From Paraniabella ginsengisoli (GTDB lineage Bacteria; Bacteroidota; Bacteroidia; Chitinophagales; Chitinophagaceae): a stretch of 64,000 nt of DNA. Numbering within the stretch: the first letter of the stretch is position 1; every line of letters begins with the position of its first letter. This document shows positions 17,467 to 26,333 of the stretch, piece by piece. The stretch covers positions 62,001-126,000 of the forward strand of contig NZ_JAKWBL010000001.1 of NCBI RefSeq assembly GCF_022513635.1, given 5' to 3'. Under the pieces are notes generated by a model, which was given only the letters and a program-made list of their open reading frames with translations, was not told where the DNA came from and made no database searches. Made by a program: the position numbers and the translations under genes.

Positions 17467-18272
17467 CTACACCGCTACATTAAAATCTCTAAGCGCGTCA
17501 TTCAAACTCGTTTTCAAATCGGTGCTCGCTTTGCGTTTACCAATAATTAACGCACAAGGCACCTGGTATTCGCCTGCCGGAAATTTCTTTTTATACGTTC
17601 CGGGAATTACCACGCTACGTGCAGGTATGCGGCCTTTGGTTTCAATAGCCACTTCTTTGCTTACATCAATAATGCGGGTGCTTTTTGTCAGCACTACATT
17701 TGCGCCCAATACTGCTTCTTTTTCTACAACCACGCCTTCCACAACAATGGAGCGGCTACCTAAAAAACATCCGTCTTCAAAATAACCGGCGTTGCCTGCA
17801 AAGGCTCCAACACGCCGCCGATACCCACACCGCCACTAAGGTGTACGCCTTTGCCAACCTGTGCGCAACTGCCTACTGTTGCCCAGGTATCCACCATTGT
17901 ACCTTCATCAACATAAGCGCCAATATTTACATAGGACGGCATAAGAACCACGTTCTTTCCTAAAAAAGCACCGTATCGCGCTACCGCATGAGGCACCGCA
18001 CGTACGCCTTGTTTCTCATAATCTTTTTTCAGTAACATTTTATCGTAAAACTCGAATGGAGCCACATCCCATGTTTGCATAGGTTGTATGGCAAAGTACA
18101 TCAATATTGCTTGTTTTACCCATTCGTTCACTTCCCATTTTGCACCTTGTTTTTCTGCTACCCGTAAATTTCCTTTATCCAACGCTTCAATTATCTCGCG
18201 TATGGCATCGCTATATTTTTTGTCTTTCAGTAATTCCCGGTTGCCCCAGGCTTCTACAATTAAATCTTGCAT
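17467..18272 (-). CDS. dapD: Tetrahydrodipicolinate N-succinyltransferase, frameshifted
   Basis: Succinylates tetrahydrodipicolinate in the lysine/diaminopimelate pathway; product needed for peptidoglycan. N-terminal helical domain then hexapeptide beta helix ([31 protein letters not shown], a DapD signature region). The frame breaks near 17780, at ATTTTG on the coding strand: [10 protein letters not shown] then [21 protein letters not shown] in the next frame, continuing to FNVAV and the stop at 17467. Start ATG 18272 chosen because it gives [11 protein letters not shown] and follows the -7 box at 18291-18298; the in-frame TTG at 18293 lies inside that box. One lost base; probably a sequence error. 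Confidence 0.9.
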
Positions 18273-18290
18273 AAAAAAATTTTGTGTCGG

Positions 18291-18298
18291 CAAAGATA
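18291..18298 (-). promoter_or_regulatory. -7 promoter box of dapD
   Basis: TATCTTTG on the minus strand, exact TAnnTTTG. Predicted start about 18284, leader about 12 nt to the ATG at 18272. Confidence 0.6.
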
Positions 18299-18300
18299 AC

Positions 18301-18476
18301 GATGGATGATGAATAGCAAGTAGGGAAATGGCGAGTAGCGAGCGGGGAAAAGCAATAAATATTTTTTTGACAATCTATAAATATATCTGATCGATCTTGT
18401 GTCACTCCCTTCAACTGCGGTACAATGCTCAACCTATATATCTATGAACAATCGACTATCGACAATTGACTATTAT
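18301..18476. repeat. Repeat-rich intergenic region between dapD and the glycosyltransferase
   Basis: Contains word iterations AGCAAGTAG / GCGAGTAGCGAGC (18318-18341), a partial copy of the TTGTGTCACTCCCTT repeat (18399-18413) seen again at 47258, and CGACTATCGACAATTGACTA (18453-18472). No gene seen. Confidence 0.5.
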
Positions 18477-18484
18477 TATCTTTG
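18477..18484 (+). promoter_or_regulatory. -7 promoter box abutting the glycosyltransferase start
   Basis: TATCTTTG, exact match. The ATG at 18489 begins 5 nt after the box, so the mRNA would be leaderless or nearly so. Confidence 0.6.
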
Positions 18485-18488
18485 CCGC

Positions 18489-19638
18489 ATGAAAATAGGT
18501 CTTGATGCGAAAAGAGCTTACCATAATGGAACGGGTTGGGGTTTTTCAGCCGCGTGCTCATAAAATTGTTGGCGTCCTATTTTCCTCAACACGAGTATTA
18601 TCTTTTCAATCCAAAGCCTGGCATGTTTTTTACGCCTCCGGCATCTCATGTTAAAGAAGTGTTGCCGAAAAAAATTTTGCATCAATTGCTTAGCAGCGCA
18701 TGGCGAAGCAATTGGGTAACTGAGGATCTCAAAAAGCTAAAAATCGATCTGTATCATGGGCCCAGCCAGGAAATCCCTGTTGGCATTCCGAAAACAGGTA
18801 TTGCCTCTGTAGTTACTATTCATGATCTTTTTCCAGAGCTGTACCCGCAAGATTTTAAGCCTATCGATGTAAAAATATACAGGACCAAATTGCGGTATGC
18901 CTGTCGCAATGCCAATAAAATAATGTCCATCAGCGAGGAAACAAAAAAACATATTATCAAATACTACCAAACTGATCCTGCCAAAATTGATGTAGCTTAT
19001 CAAAGTTGTGATCCGATATTTAATGTTATTGAAACAGAAGAAAAAGAGAAGCTGTTCGCATTAAATACAATTTACCCCGACAGTTTTTTTTGCATGTGGG
19101 TACTATCATCGAAAGGAAGAACCTGCTCAATATTTGTAGAGCAATGAATCTTATTAAAAATGAAATAGAATTACCACTTGTGGTTGTAGGAAAAGGAAGC
19201 GCCTATAAAGACAAAGTGAAAGAATACCTTATTGAAAATAACATGCAGGACAAAGTTATTTTTCTATCAGATCAACTGGCGGCGGAAGGGAAAAAACCAT
19301 TTGTTGATACGGAAGATTTCCCTGCGCTTTATCAGTTGTCTACCGCGATGATTTACCCTTCGTTTTACGAAGGATTTGGAATGCCCATCATTGAAGCAAT
19401 GTCTGGCGGTGTGCCGGTTATCACTTCCACAACATCCTGCATGCCGGAAATTGGCGGCGATGCCGCTTTTTATGCAGATCCCAACAGCCCTGAACAAATG
19501 GCTAAAGGATTTGAAAAATATTATAGTGATGAAGATTTTCGCGCACACGCAATTCAAAAAGGTTTTGAAAACGCGAAACGTTTTACCTCTGAAGCCTACG
19601 TACAATCAGTAATGAACATTTATACCTCCGCTTTATAG
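18489..19638 (+). CDS. Glycosyltransferase family 4/1, two frameshifts
   Basis: Cytoplasmic GT-B glycosyltransferase, probably for surface glycans. ATG 18489 gives MKIGLDAKRAYHNGTG; the frame changes at the GGG near 18532, continuing GFFSRVLIKLLASYFPQHEY, and again at the T8 run 19084-19091 (YPDSFF to HVGTIIERKNLLNI). The C-terminal donor domain is typical: VVVGKGSAYK, FPALYQLSTAMIYPSFYEGF, GMPIIEAMSGGVPVITS with the EX7E motif (EGFGMPIIE). Corrected length about 383 aa. Acceptor and sugar unknown. It is followed after 3 bp by tsaC. Confidence 0.85.
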
Positions 19639-19641
19639 ATT

Positions 19642-20210
19642 ATGATAAACTTTGAAGACGACATTAAAAGATGTGTTGATGTATTAAATGCAGGCGGCAC
19701 CATTCTTTATCCAACAGATACCGTTTGGGGCATTGGCTGCGATGCCACAAATGCAAACGCTGTACAAAAAGTATATGCGCTGAAAAAAGAGATGATAGCA
19801 AAGCGCTGATTGTTTTGGTTGCTACAGAACGAGAAATTATGCAATACACCGCAGCCGTTGATTTAAGCTTGTTTGATTATTTAGACACAGCCACAAAGCC
19901 AACAACTGTTATTTATGAAAACGGGCTAGGCTTTGCTGAAAATTTACTAGCTCAAGATGGCAGTATCGGCATCAGGATCTGTAATGAAGATTTTTGCAGG
20001 GCACTAATAAAAAGATTTGGGAAGCCTATTGTGTCTACCTCTGCAAATATTTCGGGTGAACCTGCCGCGCCTAATTTTTCTTCAATTAGCGATGAAATAA
20101 AAACGGGCGTTGATTATGTAGTTGAATACAAACAAACCGATAATACAGCCGCCCAACCATCATCGATTATCCGATGGAAAGATGGGAAAGTAGAAGTGAT
20201 AAGAAGCTAA
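19642..20210 (+). CDS. tsaC: L-threonylcarbamoyladenylate synthase (TsaC/Sua5/YrdC), frameshifted
   Basis: Makes threonylcarbamoyl-AMP for the universal tRNA t6A37 modification. ATG 19642 gives MINFEDDIKRCVDVLNAGG and the YrdC motif TILYPTDTVWGIGCDAT. The frame breaks at the A6 run 19786-19791: VYALKKE then RDDSKALIVLVATERE (the conserved KR..sKpl region). The rest includes IGIRICNEDFCR, STSANISGEPAA and a C-terminal PSSIIRW. Corrected length about 189 aa, normal for short TsaC. Single missing A. Confidence 0.93.
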
Positions 20211-20238
20211 TTCTAATACCAGCAAATCCAAACTCGAT

Positions 20239-20246
20239 TATCTTTG
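20239..20246 (+). promoter_or_regulatory. -7 promoter box abutting the cca start
   Basis: TATCTTTG, exact match; the chosen ATG at 20253 begins 7 nt later, so the transcript would have almost no leader. This favours ATG 20253 over the upstream in-frame codon at 20244. Confidence 0.6.
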
Positions 20247-20252
20247 CGGCGA

Positions 20253-21703
20253 ATGGGAATTGAATTAAACGAACAGGATAAGTTTATTATTGATAAAATT
20301 GCAGAAGCCGCACAGGAGCTGAACATGGAAAGCTATCTGGTAGGAGGATTTGTACGTGATAAATTATTGAACCGCCCAACCAAAGACGCCGATATTGTTT
20401 GTGTGGGCGATGGCATCGAATTGGCTTCTGCAGTCGCAAAAAATTTAATCCCGTACCACATGTAAATTATTTTAAGAATTTTGGAACGGCGCATATCCGA
20501 GTAAAAGCCTCCCCCAACCCTCCGGAAGAGGGGGAGAAAGAAACCCCGTTTTTTGATATTGAATTCGTTGGCGCACGAAAAGAAAGTTATCAGCGTGATA
20601 GCCGCAAACCTAAAGTACAACCCGGTACATTAGATGATGACCAAAAACGCCGTGACTTTACCATTAACGCCTTAGCTATTTCTTTAAATAAAAAAGATTA
20701 TGGCAAATTGGTTGATCCATTTAATGGTGTTCAGCATCTTGAAGAAAAAATAATTATCACACCGCTTGAACCTGAACAAACTTTTAGCGACGATCCGCTA
20801 CGCATGATGCGCGCTATACGCTTTGCTACGCAGCTTAATTTCAATATTGCAAGCGAAACATTGCTGGCTATTACCGAGCAAGCCGAAAGAATAAAAATTA
20901 TTTCGCGCGAGCGGATTACCGATGAACTGAACAAGATCATTTTATCTGTAAAACCTTCAATCGGTTTTGGTCTATTGTATAAAACCGGTTTGCTAAAAAT
21001 TATATTCCCTAAAATGGTAGCGCTTGCTGGCGCTGAATATGTTGACGGATACGGGCACAAAGATAATTTCTATCATACGCTTCAGGTTTTGGATAATGTT
21101 GCGAAATACTCAACTGACTTGTGGTTAAGATGGGCTGCGATTCTACATGACATTGCGAAACCGGCTACCAAAAGATTTGAAGAAGGCCATGGCTGGACAT
21201 TTCATGGCCATGAAGTTGTGGGAGGCCGCATGGTTCCAAAGATCTTCAATGAAATGAAATTGCCGGGAAACGAAAAAATGCGTTTCGTAAAAAAGTTGGT
21301 TGAGCTTCATTTACGCCCGATTAGTTTAACCAAAGAAAATATTACCGACTCGGCGATCCGTCGTTTGCTGTTTGATGCAGGAGAAGACTTTGACGCATTA
21401 ATGACCTTGTGTGAAGCAGATATTACCAGTAAAAATAAATACAAGGTAAAGCGCTATTTAGAGAACTTTAAACTGGTTCGTGAACGCTGTAAAGAAGTTG
21501 AAGAAAAAGATCAGATCCGCAGCTGGCAACCGCCCATTGACGGACTTGAAATCATGCAAATATTTAATCTGGCTCCTTCAAAGCCAGTCGGCATTCTAAA
21601 AGACAGTTTGAAAGATGCCATTCTGGATGGAGCAATAGAAAACAACAGAGATGCTGCGCTGGAATTTCTTCAAAATAAAGCGAAGGAAATTGGTGTGATT
21701 TAG
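20253..21703 (+). CDS. cca: CCA tRNA nucleotidyltransferase with HD domain, frameshift and palindrome insertion
   Basis: Adds or repairs the 3' CCA of tRNAs. N-terminal nucleotidyltransferase: LVGGFVRDKLLNRPTKDADIV (GG and DxD catalytic motif), then RRDFTINALA and DDPLRMMRAIRFA; C-terminal HD hydrolase-like domain with ILHDIAKP and a RNA-binding region. The frame breaks at the A6 run near 20439-20445 (ASAVAKN to PVPHVNYFKNFGTAHI). Between GTAHIRV and DIEFVGARKESY about 14 extra residues (ASPNPPEEGEKETP) come from a GC-rich palindrome at 20509-20536, in frame and without stop. Corrected length about 484 aa. Confidence 0.93.
20509..20536. repeat. GC-rich palindromic element, copy A, inside cca
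   Basis: Perfect 7 bp arms CTCCCCC (20509-20515) and GGGGGAG (20530-20536) around CCCTCCGGAAGA-type core. The reverse complement of this copy closely matches copy B at 34085-34113. It lies inside a coding sequence in frame with the surrounding cca codons. Confidence 0.8.
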
Positions 21704-21714
21704 CAAACTCTATA

Positions 21715-23195
21715 CTACTTGTACTTTAGATAAAAACTGTTTTGAAATATTTCTTGCGGATCGTACTTTAATTTTAATGAAAAAAATGCAGCGGCTTGTG
21801 GATAAGCTATATTAAACTGCTCTTTGCTAGCATGAAGCCTGTATGGTAAGTAGTAGGTACCTTTTAACGAAACCGCTTCATTAATAAGTGTTTTTGTAAG
21901 TCTTTCCATTTCCTTTTCGGCCGCGGCAGTTCGTTGCTGGCTAAAGAGCATAACAAAACCAAACACATCAGTATTCGCATATTTTAAAAAAGTACTTTCA
22001 TCCTTCATCACATTTCGCACTGTTATATTGAGAAGATCAACATCATATTTAGGAATTACTGTTTTTAGCAACTCTATAAACTGATTTACAGAATCCTTTG
22101 GAATAAAATATTCATGCAAAATATCCGTATAACGAGGATCTGTATTTTGAAATACTTCAACACTTTCGTTCAAAAGCTGGTTTCTAGAAAAAACTTTTTT
22201 CGAAATCAATCGAGCCGTTATTTTTTCTGCTCTCCACCTCAAATTTTTGCCATAATTGCTGTTAACCGAACTTCTAAAAACAGTACGCCTAAGTTTTGTA
22301 AATGAAGTCTTGCTAATATCTTCCTTTTTAATATTTGTATCAATAACGAAAGTTGATATGATACTTTCATTCATAAAGTTTTGAGGATTAATATTAATAC
22401 GTCCATAAGCCATCCTCACATTTTTATCAGTCGTTACTCTTAAAAATTCATTCACATAATCACTGCTATTAATGATATATTGTTTGCATTTATACAACTC
22501 GTTCGGTACGGTTTTAAGTTTCAGGTCTAAAATAATACCGAACAATCCATATCCACCTAACACAAGAGAAAATAGTTGTTGATTTTCATATCTGCTGCAT
22601 GTCAGTAGTTCTCCGTTAGCATTTATCAATCTAAAAGACTCGACGGTTGAAGCGATGGGTTGTGTGTTAGGTTGCCATCCATGGCAGTTTGCACTAACCG
22701 ATCCTCCAACTGTAAAAGAGTTATTGGTTTGCATTACATAAACGGAGCGATTGTATTTATCTAAATATGGAATTATATCTGCCCATAATGCGCCTGCTCC
22801 CACAGTTAGGAAGTTTGTCGATGTATCCAATTGCTTATAATTGAAATCAAGCATACTTAAAAACAAGCCGCCTTTGTAAATAGTATGTCCCCCATAGAAT
22901 GTTGTGCGCCTGCAATAGAAATTTTCCGCCCATTATCTTTAGCCTCTTTTATTAAAGCAATAAGTTGTAGGATTGCGTCAGTTGAATCGCGCTTTACGCT
23001 AATAATAGAATCGACAGACATTTCATTTAAATGACTTGCATCATTCACAAAACCGTGTTTGTCGCTGTGGCTGACAGGCATGTCTTTATAATACTTGTAG
23101 CCTAAAAACGCAACTGGGATTATGATAGATACAAAAAACAGGAAGCAGCATATTAGAATAAGAATTTTTCGCATATTCTTTTTAGAACGTAGCAT
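21715..23195 (-). CDS. FAD-linked oxidase, membrane-anchored, frameshifted
   Basis: PCMH-type flavoprotein related to sugar-lactone (D-arabinono-1,4-lactone type) oxidases. N-terminal transmembrane anchor about residues 9-30. The FAD domain starts with KISIAGAQHSMGGHT; the GGGGG run at 22890-22894 has lost a base, and the next frame reads IYKGGLFLSMLDFN, VGAGALWADIIPYL, NNSFTVGGSVSANCHGW and GGYGLFGIILDLKL. The C-terminal DPQEIFQNSFYLKY is the family end. Corrected length about 493 aa. The ATG at 23195 follows the ClC stop (23197) by one base, so the two are co-transcribed. Substrate not deducible. Confidence 0.8.
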
Positions 23196-23196
23196 C

Positions 23197-24568
23197 TTAT
23201 TTTCCCAACTTTTTATGCCCCGAAAGTTCTGCCATATAATCGTTTTTCAAATAGTCGTAAAAAGAATGTTTGTTAATGATCTTGCCACAACATTTGCCAC
23301 AATAGCTGCCAGCATTAAATGTAGGATCAGGCTATGTCTGTCCGTCATTTCCAATACCAGAATGGCTGAAGTAAACGGCGCTCTTGTAATACCGGTTAAA
23401 AAAGCAACCATGCCTGCTAAAATCATTACATTGGTTTCTGTAGCCGTAAAACCAAACCATCCCGAAAACAAACTTCCGATTGTGGCACCTCCGCTTAATG
23501 CTGGTGCAAAAATACCACCGGCACCGCCGCTTGCAAATGATAATGCAGGGCCAACGAGCCTAAGAACAGGATCATACCACTTTGCATGTTTTTGAGAAGT
23601 AAATAAATACTGTTCCATTAACTCTTTACCAGAACCCAATACATGCTCACTTACAAAATAAGCTAACGATGCGATGATCCACGCGCTTAATACCAAAAAA
23701 GAAGATGCTTCCATGTAGCATTGAAGCTATTGCGCCAGCGCTGAAGCAACAGTATTGTTTTGCTTAGATAAGAGGCCGCAGCACCTGCAAGTAAGCCCAG
23801 TAACACTATAGCCATTAACCCACTGAATGACACGGCTGTTGTCTTTGGAAACCCAAGGTATAAATAAGTCCCGGCTAATTGTTGCGCGGTTAAACCTGCA
23901 ATAATTACCGCCGTAAAAACAGCCGTCTTAAAATGATTAAAATGTATTTTGGTAAGTTCTTCTACTGCAAAAACAACCCCACCAAGTGGTGTGTTGAATG
24001 CTGCTGACAGTCCAGCAGCGGCACCAGTTACAATCATACTTTTACGCGATATGCGCGGCCACCAACCTGGGAGTATCTCGTAAATTTTATTAAAAATAGC
24101 GCCGGATATTTGAATGGTTGGTCCTTCACGGCCAATGGCTCCGCCGCCCAATACCAAAATAAAACTGGATACAACTTTATAAAAGATGATTTTTACGCTT
24201 AGCAAACGTTTTACTTTATCGTAATCTTTAGGGTTGGCAAATTCAATAGCAGCCATTACCTGGGGAATACCGCTACCACGAGCGTAAGGAGAGAATCTCT
24301 TAACCAGCCACCATGATACAATAAAGGCAACTGGCATAATAATAAACAATAGCCAAATGCGATTATGAATCATTTTGACTAAAAGGTTTTCCCCTAAAAG
24401 AAAAAGTTGCGCATAAAATACTGCTGCACAACCTACAATAATAGATCCCAACCAAAATGGGATGGCTGTTAGCAAATTATTCTTTACACGCTCACTTTTG
24501 ATATTATCAAAAATGCGTTTACCGAGTTCTTTAAAGTAATTGAAAAAACCAGATTGAAAAAACTTCAT
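23197..24568 (-). CDS. ClC family chloride channel/transporter, two frameshifts
   Basis: Integral membrane anion channel or H+/Cl- exchanger with about ten membrane helices. ClC selectivity motifs are visible: GSGIPQ, GREGPTIQIS and GGIFAPALSGGA. Start ATG 24568 (MKFFQSGFFNYFK); an in-frame upstream start at 24631 looks unlike the family. Frame changes near 23705-23715 (FNATWK to ASSFLVLSAWII) and near 23270 (VARSLT to IINKHSFYDYLKNDYMAEL), ending at TAA 23199-23197. No C-terminal CBS pair is present. The exchanger Glu of GREGP is retained. Precedes the FAD oxidase in the same transcript. Confidence 0.9.
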
Positions 24569-24668
24569 TATCGAGTAGTTAGCAGTTTTTACATACCCTC
24601 CAAAGTAACAGCTTTTAAGTAGCAAATGCAAAACTTATAATGAAGTTTCTGAACCCAAAGCCTACAAA

Positions 24669-25705
24669 TCAAGCCCAGTCTACATCTCCGGTGTTTATAC
24701 CAGCAACGTAAGACTGCAAAGCCAACTGTCCCTGGAGCAGCATATTTTTCATTTCAGCAGGATCGAATACAAGACCACCGGGTCCTCCTCCCAAATTATT
24801 TTCCGGCTGTATCAAATGTATTTTGATCGGCTTTTTATTCTGATAAAGGTCACCAGCATCTTCAATATCAAAATATTGGCCTATCACACTCTCACTCACA
24901 CCTAATGACCGCATCCGCTCTTTTACTTTGCTAATGTATAAGAGTCCTGCATTATATTGATTGGGTAGATATAGATCATTATCACCTACATCGGTAATAA
25001 AAATAGAAATCGTTTTCTCAAGCACTGCAAACAAATTCGTCAATTGCTCGTTTGTATGCGTAATTTTTTTGCTGAATGAATGATAGTGAAAATTTCTTCC
25101 GCTCCTGCATCTACCGCCATTCCAATACCAGCATATTCCCGTACACCACCATCAACAAACTGATTTTCTGGAAACGTTTCATTAGGGACGGTCTTATTTA
25201 CCTTAACGGGTGGCATAAAAACGGGTTGACTGGCAGATGCTAATATGGCACGTCGAAACTGATCAGCGCTCACAATTTTCCGAACATTATAATAGCTATT
25301 CTCTACCGGATGTTTTGCTGTAGTAAATACCACCAATTCCTCCGTTTGCAGGCAAGTTGTAGTTAAATAAATTTCTTTCTCTGATTTGAGTACTTTCTCA
25401 AAGTACTCATCTGTATATAAAGCATCGATCTTATCGCTTAAAGGGCCCGCTGTAAAAATAGAATTAGAATTAAGCCTTTTTCCTAAATTATATTTCACCA
25501 ATATCTGATCATCAGTTACGGACGTATATAAATCTTCTAACTTTTCCAGTTCTCCCAACGCCACCAATGGTACTATTAAAGCGCCCGTGCTGGTTCCAAT
25601 AAGTGTGTTGAAATCCAATTGATAAATATTCATCAAGTCTTTGACAACACCAACCGCGAAAGCTCCTTTAGAACCACCGCCACTTATAACGAGAGCCTGT
25701 TTCAT
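24669..25705 (-). CDS. Patatin-like phospholipase, frameshifted
   Basis: Serine lipid acyl hydrolase with a Ser-Asp dyad. Oxyanion loop GGGSKG at residues 9-14, nucleophile GTSTG (Ser about 40), and catalytic Asp in the DGG of FVDGGVREYAGIGMA. After EEIFTIIHSAKK the A7 run at 25062-25068 has lost a base; the proper continuation is ITHTNEQLTNLFAVLEKTIS, ending DVDWA at 24669. Corrected length about 345 aa. No signal peptide, so cytoplasmic or membrane-peripheral. Substrate unknown. Confidence 0.88.
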
Positions 25706-25737
25706 CCGTATATTTTTATAGAATATGAATTTGGATA

Positions 25738-26274
25738 TTACCTTGCATACCGGTCTTCTTCTTGTTTGATCTTATTAAGCCTGATCGCAATAAAAGATTG
25801 TAACCACCAATTATTAAGTTTATAATCGCGTTGAGCAGTAAGGCCAATATGCGCTAAGGACAATATTTCAAAGCCAAGTCCTCCGCCTATCATTTGTTGA
25901 TGATTCGTTCCCCAATTCGCTTCTGCTATTAAATGCATGTTGGCAAAACTTCCAAAATTTTCTGTGCCGAAGGTTTTAAGTTTTAATGCGGCCATTGGCC
26001 CAAACAACCCGCTAAATTTTTTGTCATTATAAACAGCCGAAGCATTAATACCGATCCTTAAAAGGCCGGGTACCATAGTAACCTGGGGGTTTATTCCTAA
26101 ACCTCCGGTATACATATCCGGACTACCTGATTTAAAATTAGTAGCAACTCCATTGGTAAGTTTTAGGTTAAACAGCCATCCTTTTGTAAACTCTGTTTCA
26201 GTTTGCGCATTGATCCCCGTAACAATAAAAATTAAAACCAGGGCCATCAGGTTTTTTAAGAAGTTCATGAGCAT
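25738..26274 (-). CDS. Small exported protein, probable outer-membrane beta-barrel
   Basis: I do not recognise a named family. 178 aa with a signal peptide (to about GINAQ, residue 24) and a body of alternating hydrophobic/polar strands with many Gly and aromatic residues (GWLFNLKLTNG, PGLLRIGINASAVYN, WWLQSFIAIRL), as in small eight-stranded outer-membrane barrels. The in-frame ATG two codons later is an equally good start. Lies 33 bp upstream of the patatin gene and could share its transcript. Confidence 0.6.
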   Translation of the reverse strand: MLMNFLKNLMALVLIFIVTGINAQTETEFTKGWLFNLKLTNGVATNFKSGSPDMYTGGLGINPQVTMVPGLLRIGINASAVYNDKKFSGLFGPMAALKLKTFGTENFGSFANMHLIAEANWGTNHQQMIGGGLGFEILSLAHIGLTAQRDYKLNNWWLQSFIAIRLNKIKQEEDRYAR

Positions 26275-26333
26275 CTTTTTCTGATACTAAGTTATGGCAT
26301 CGGCAGCATTATTATTATAACCAATTCAGGCGA

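Noticed and set aside
17358-20440. Programmed frameshifting as the cause of the broken genes
   Set aside because: No shared slippery heptamer or downstream pseudoknot; the breaks fall in ordinary runs in unrelated genes, including ribosomal proteins not known to use it.
20509-20536. Palindrome copy A as a transcription terminator
   Set aside because: It lies in the middle of cca coding sequence, has no T tract, and the residues continue in frame on both sides.
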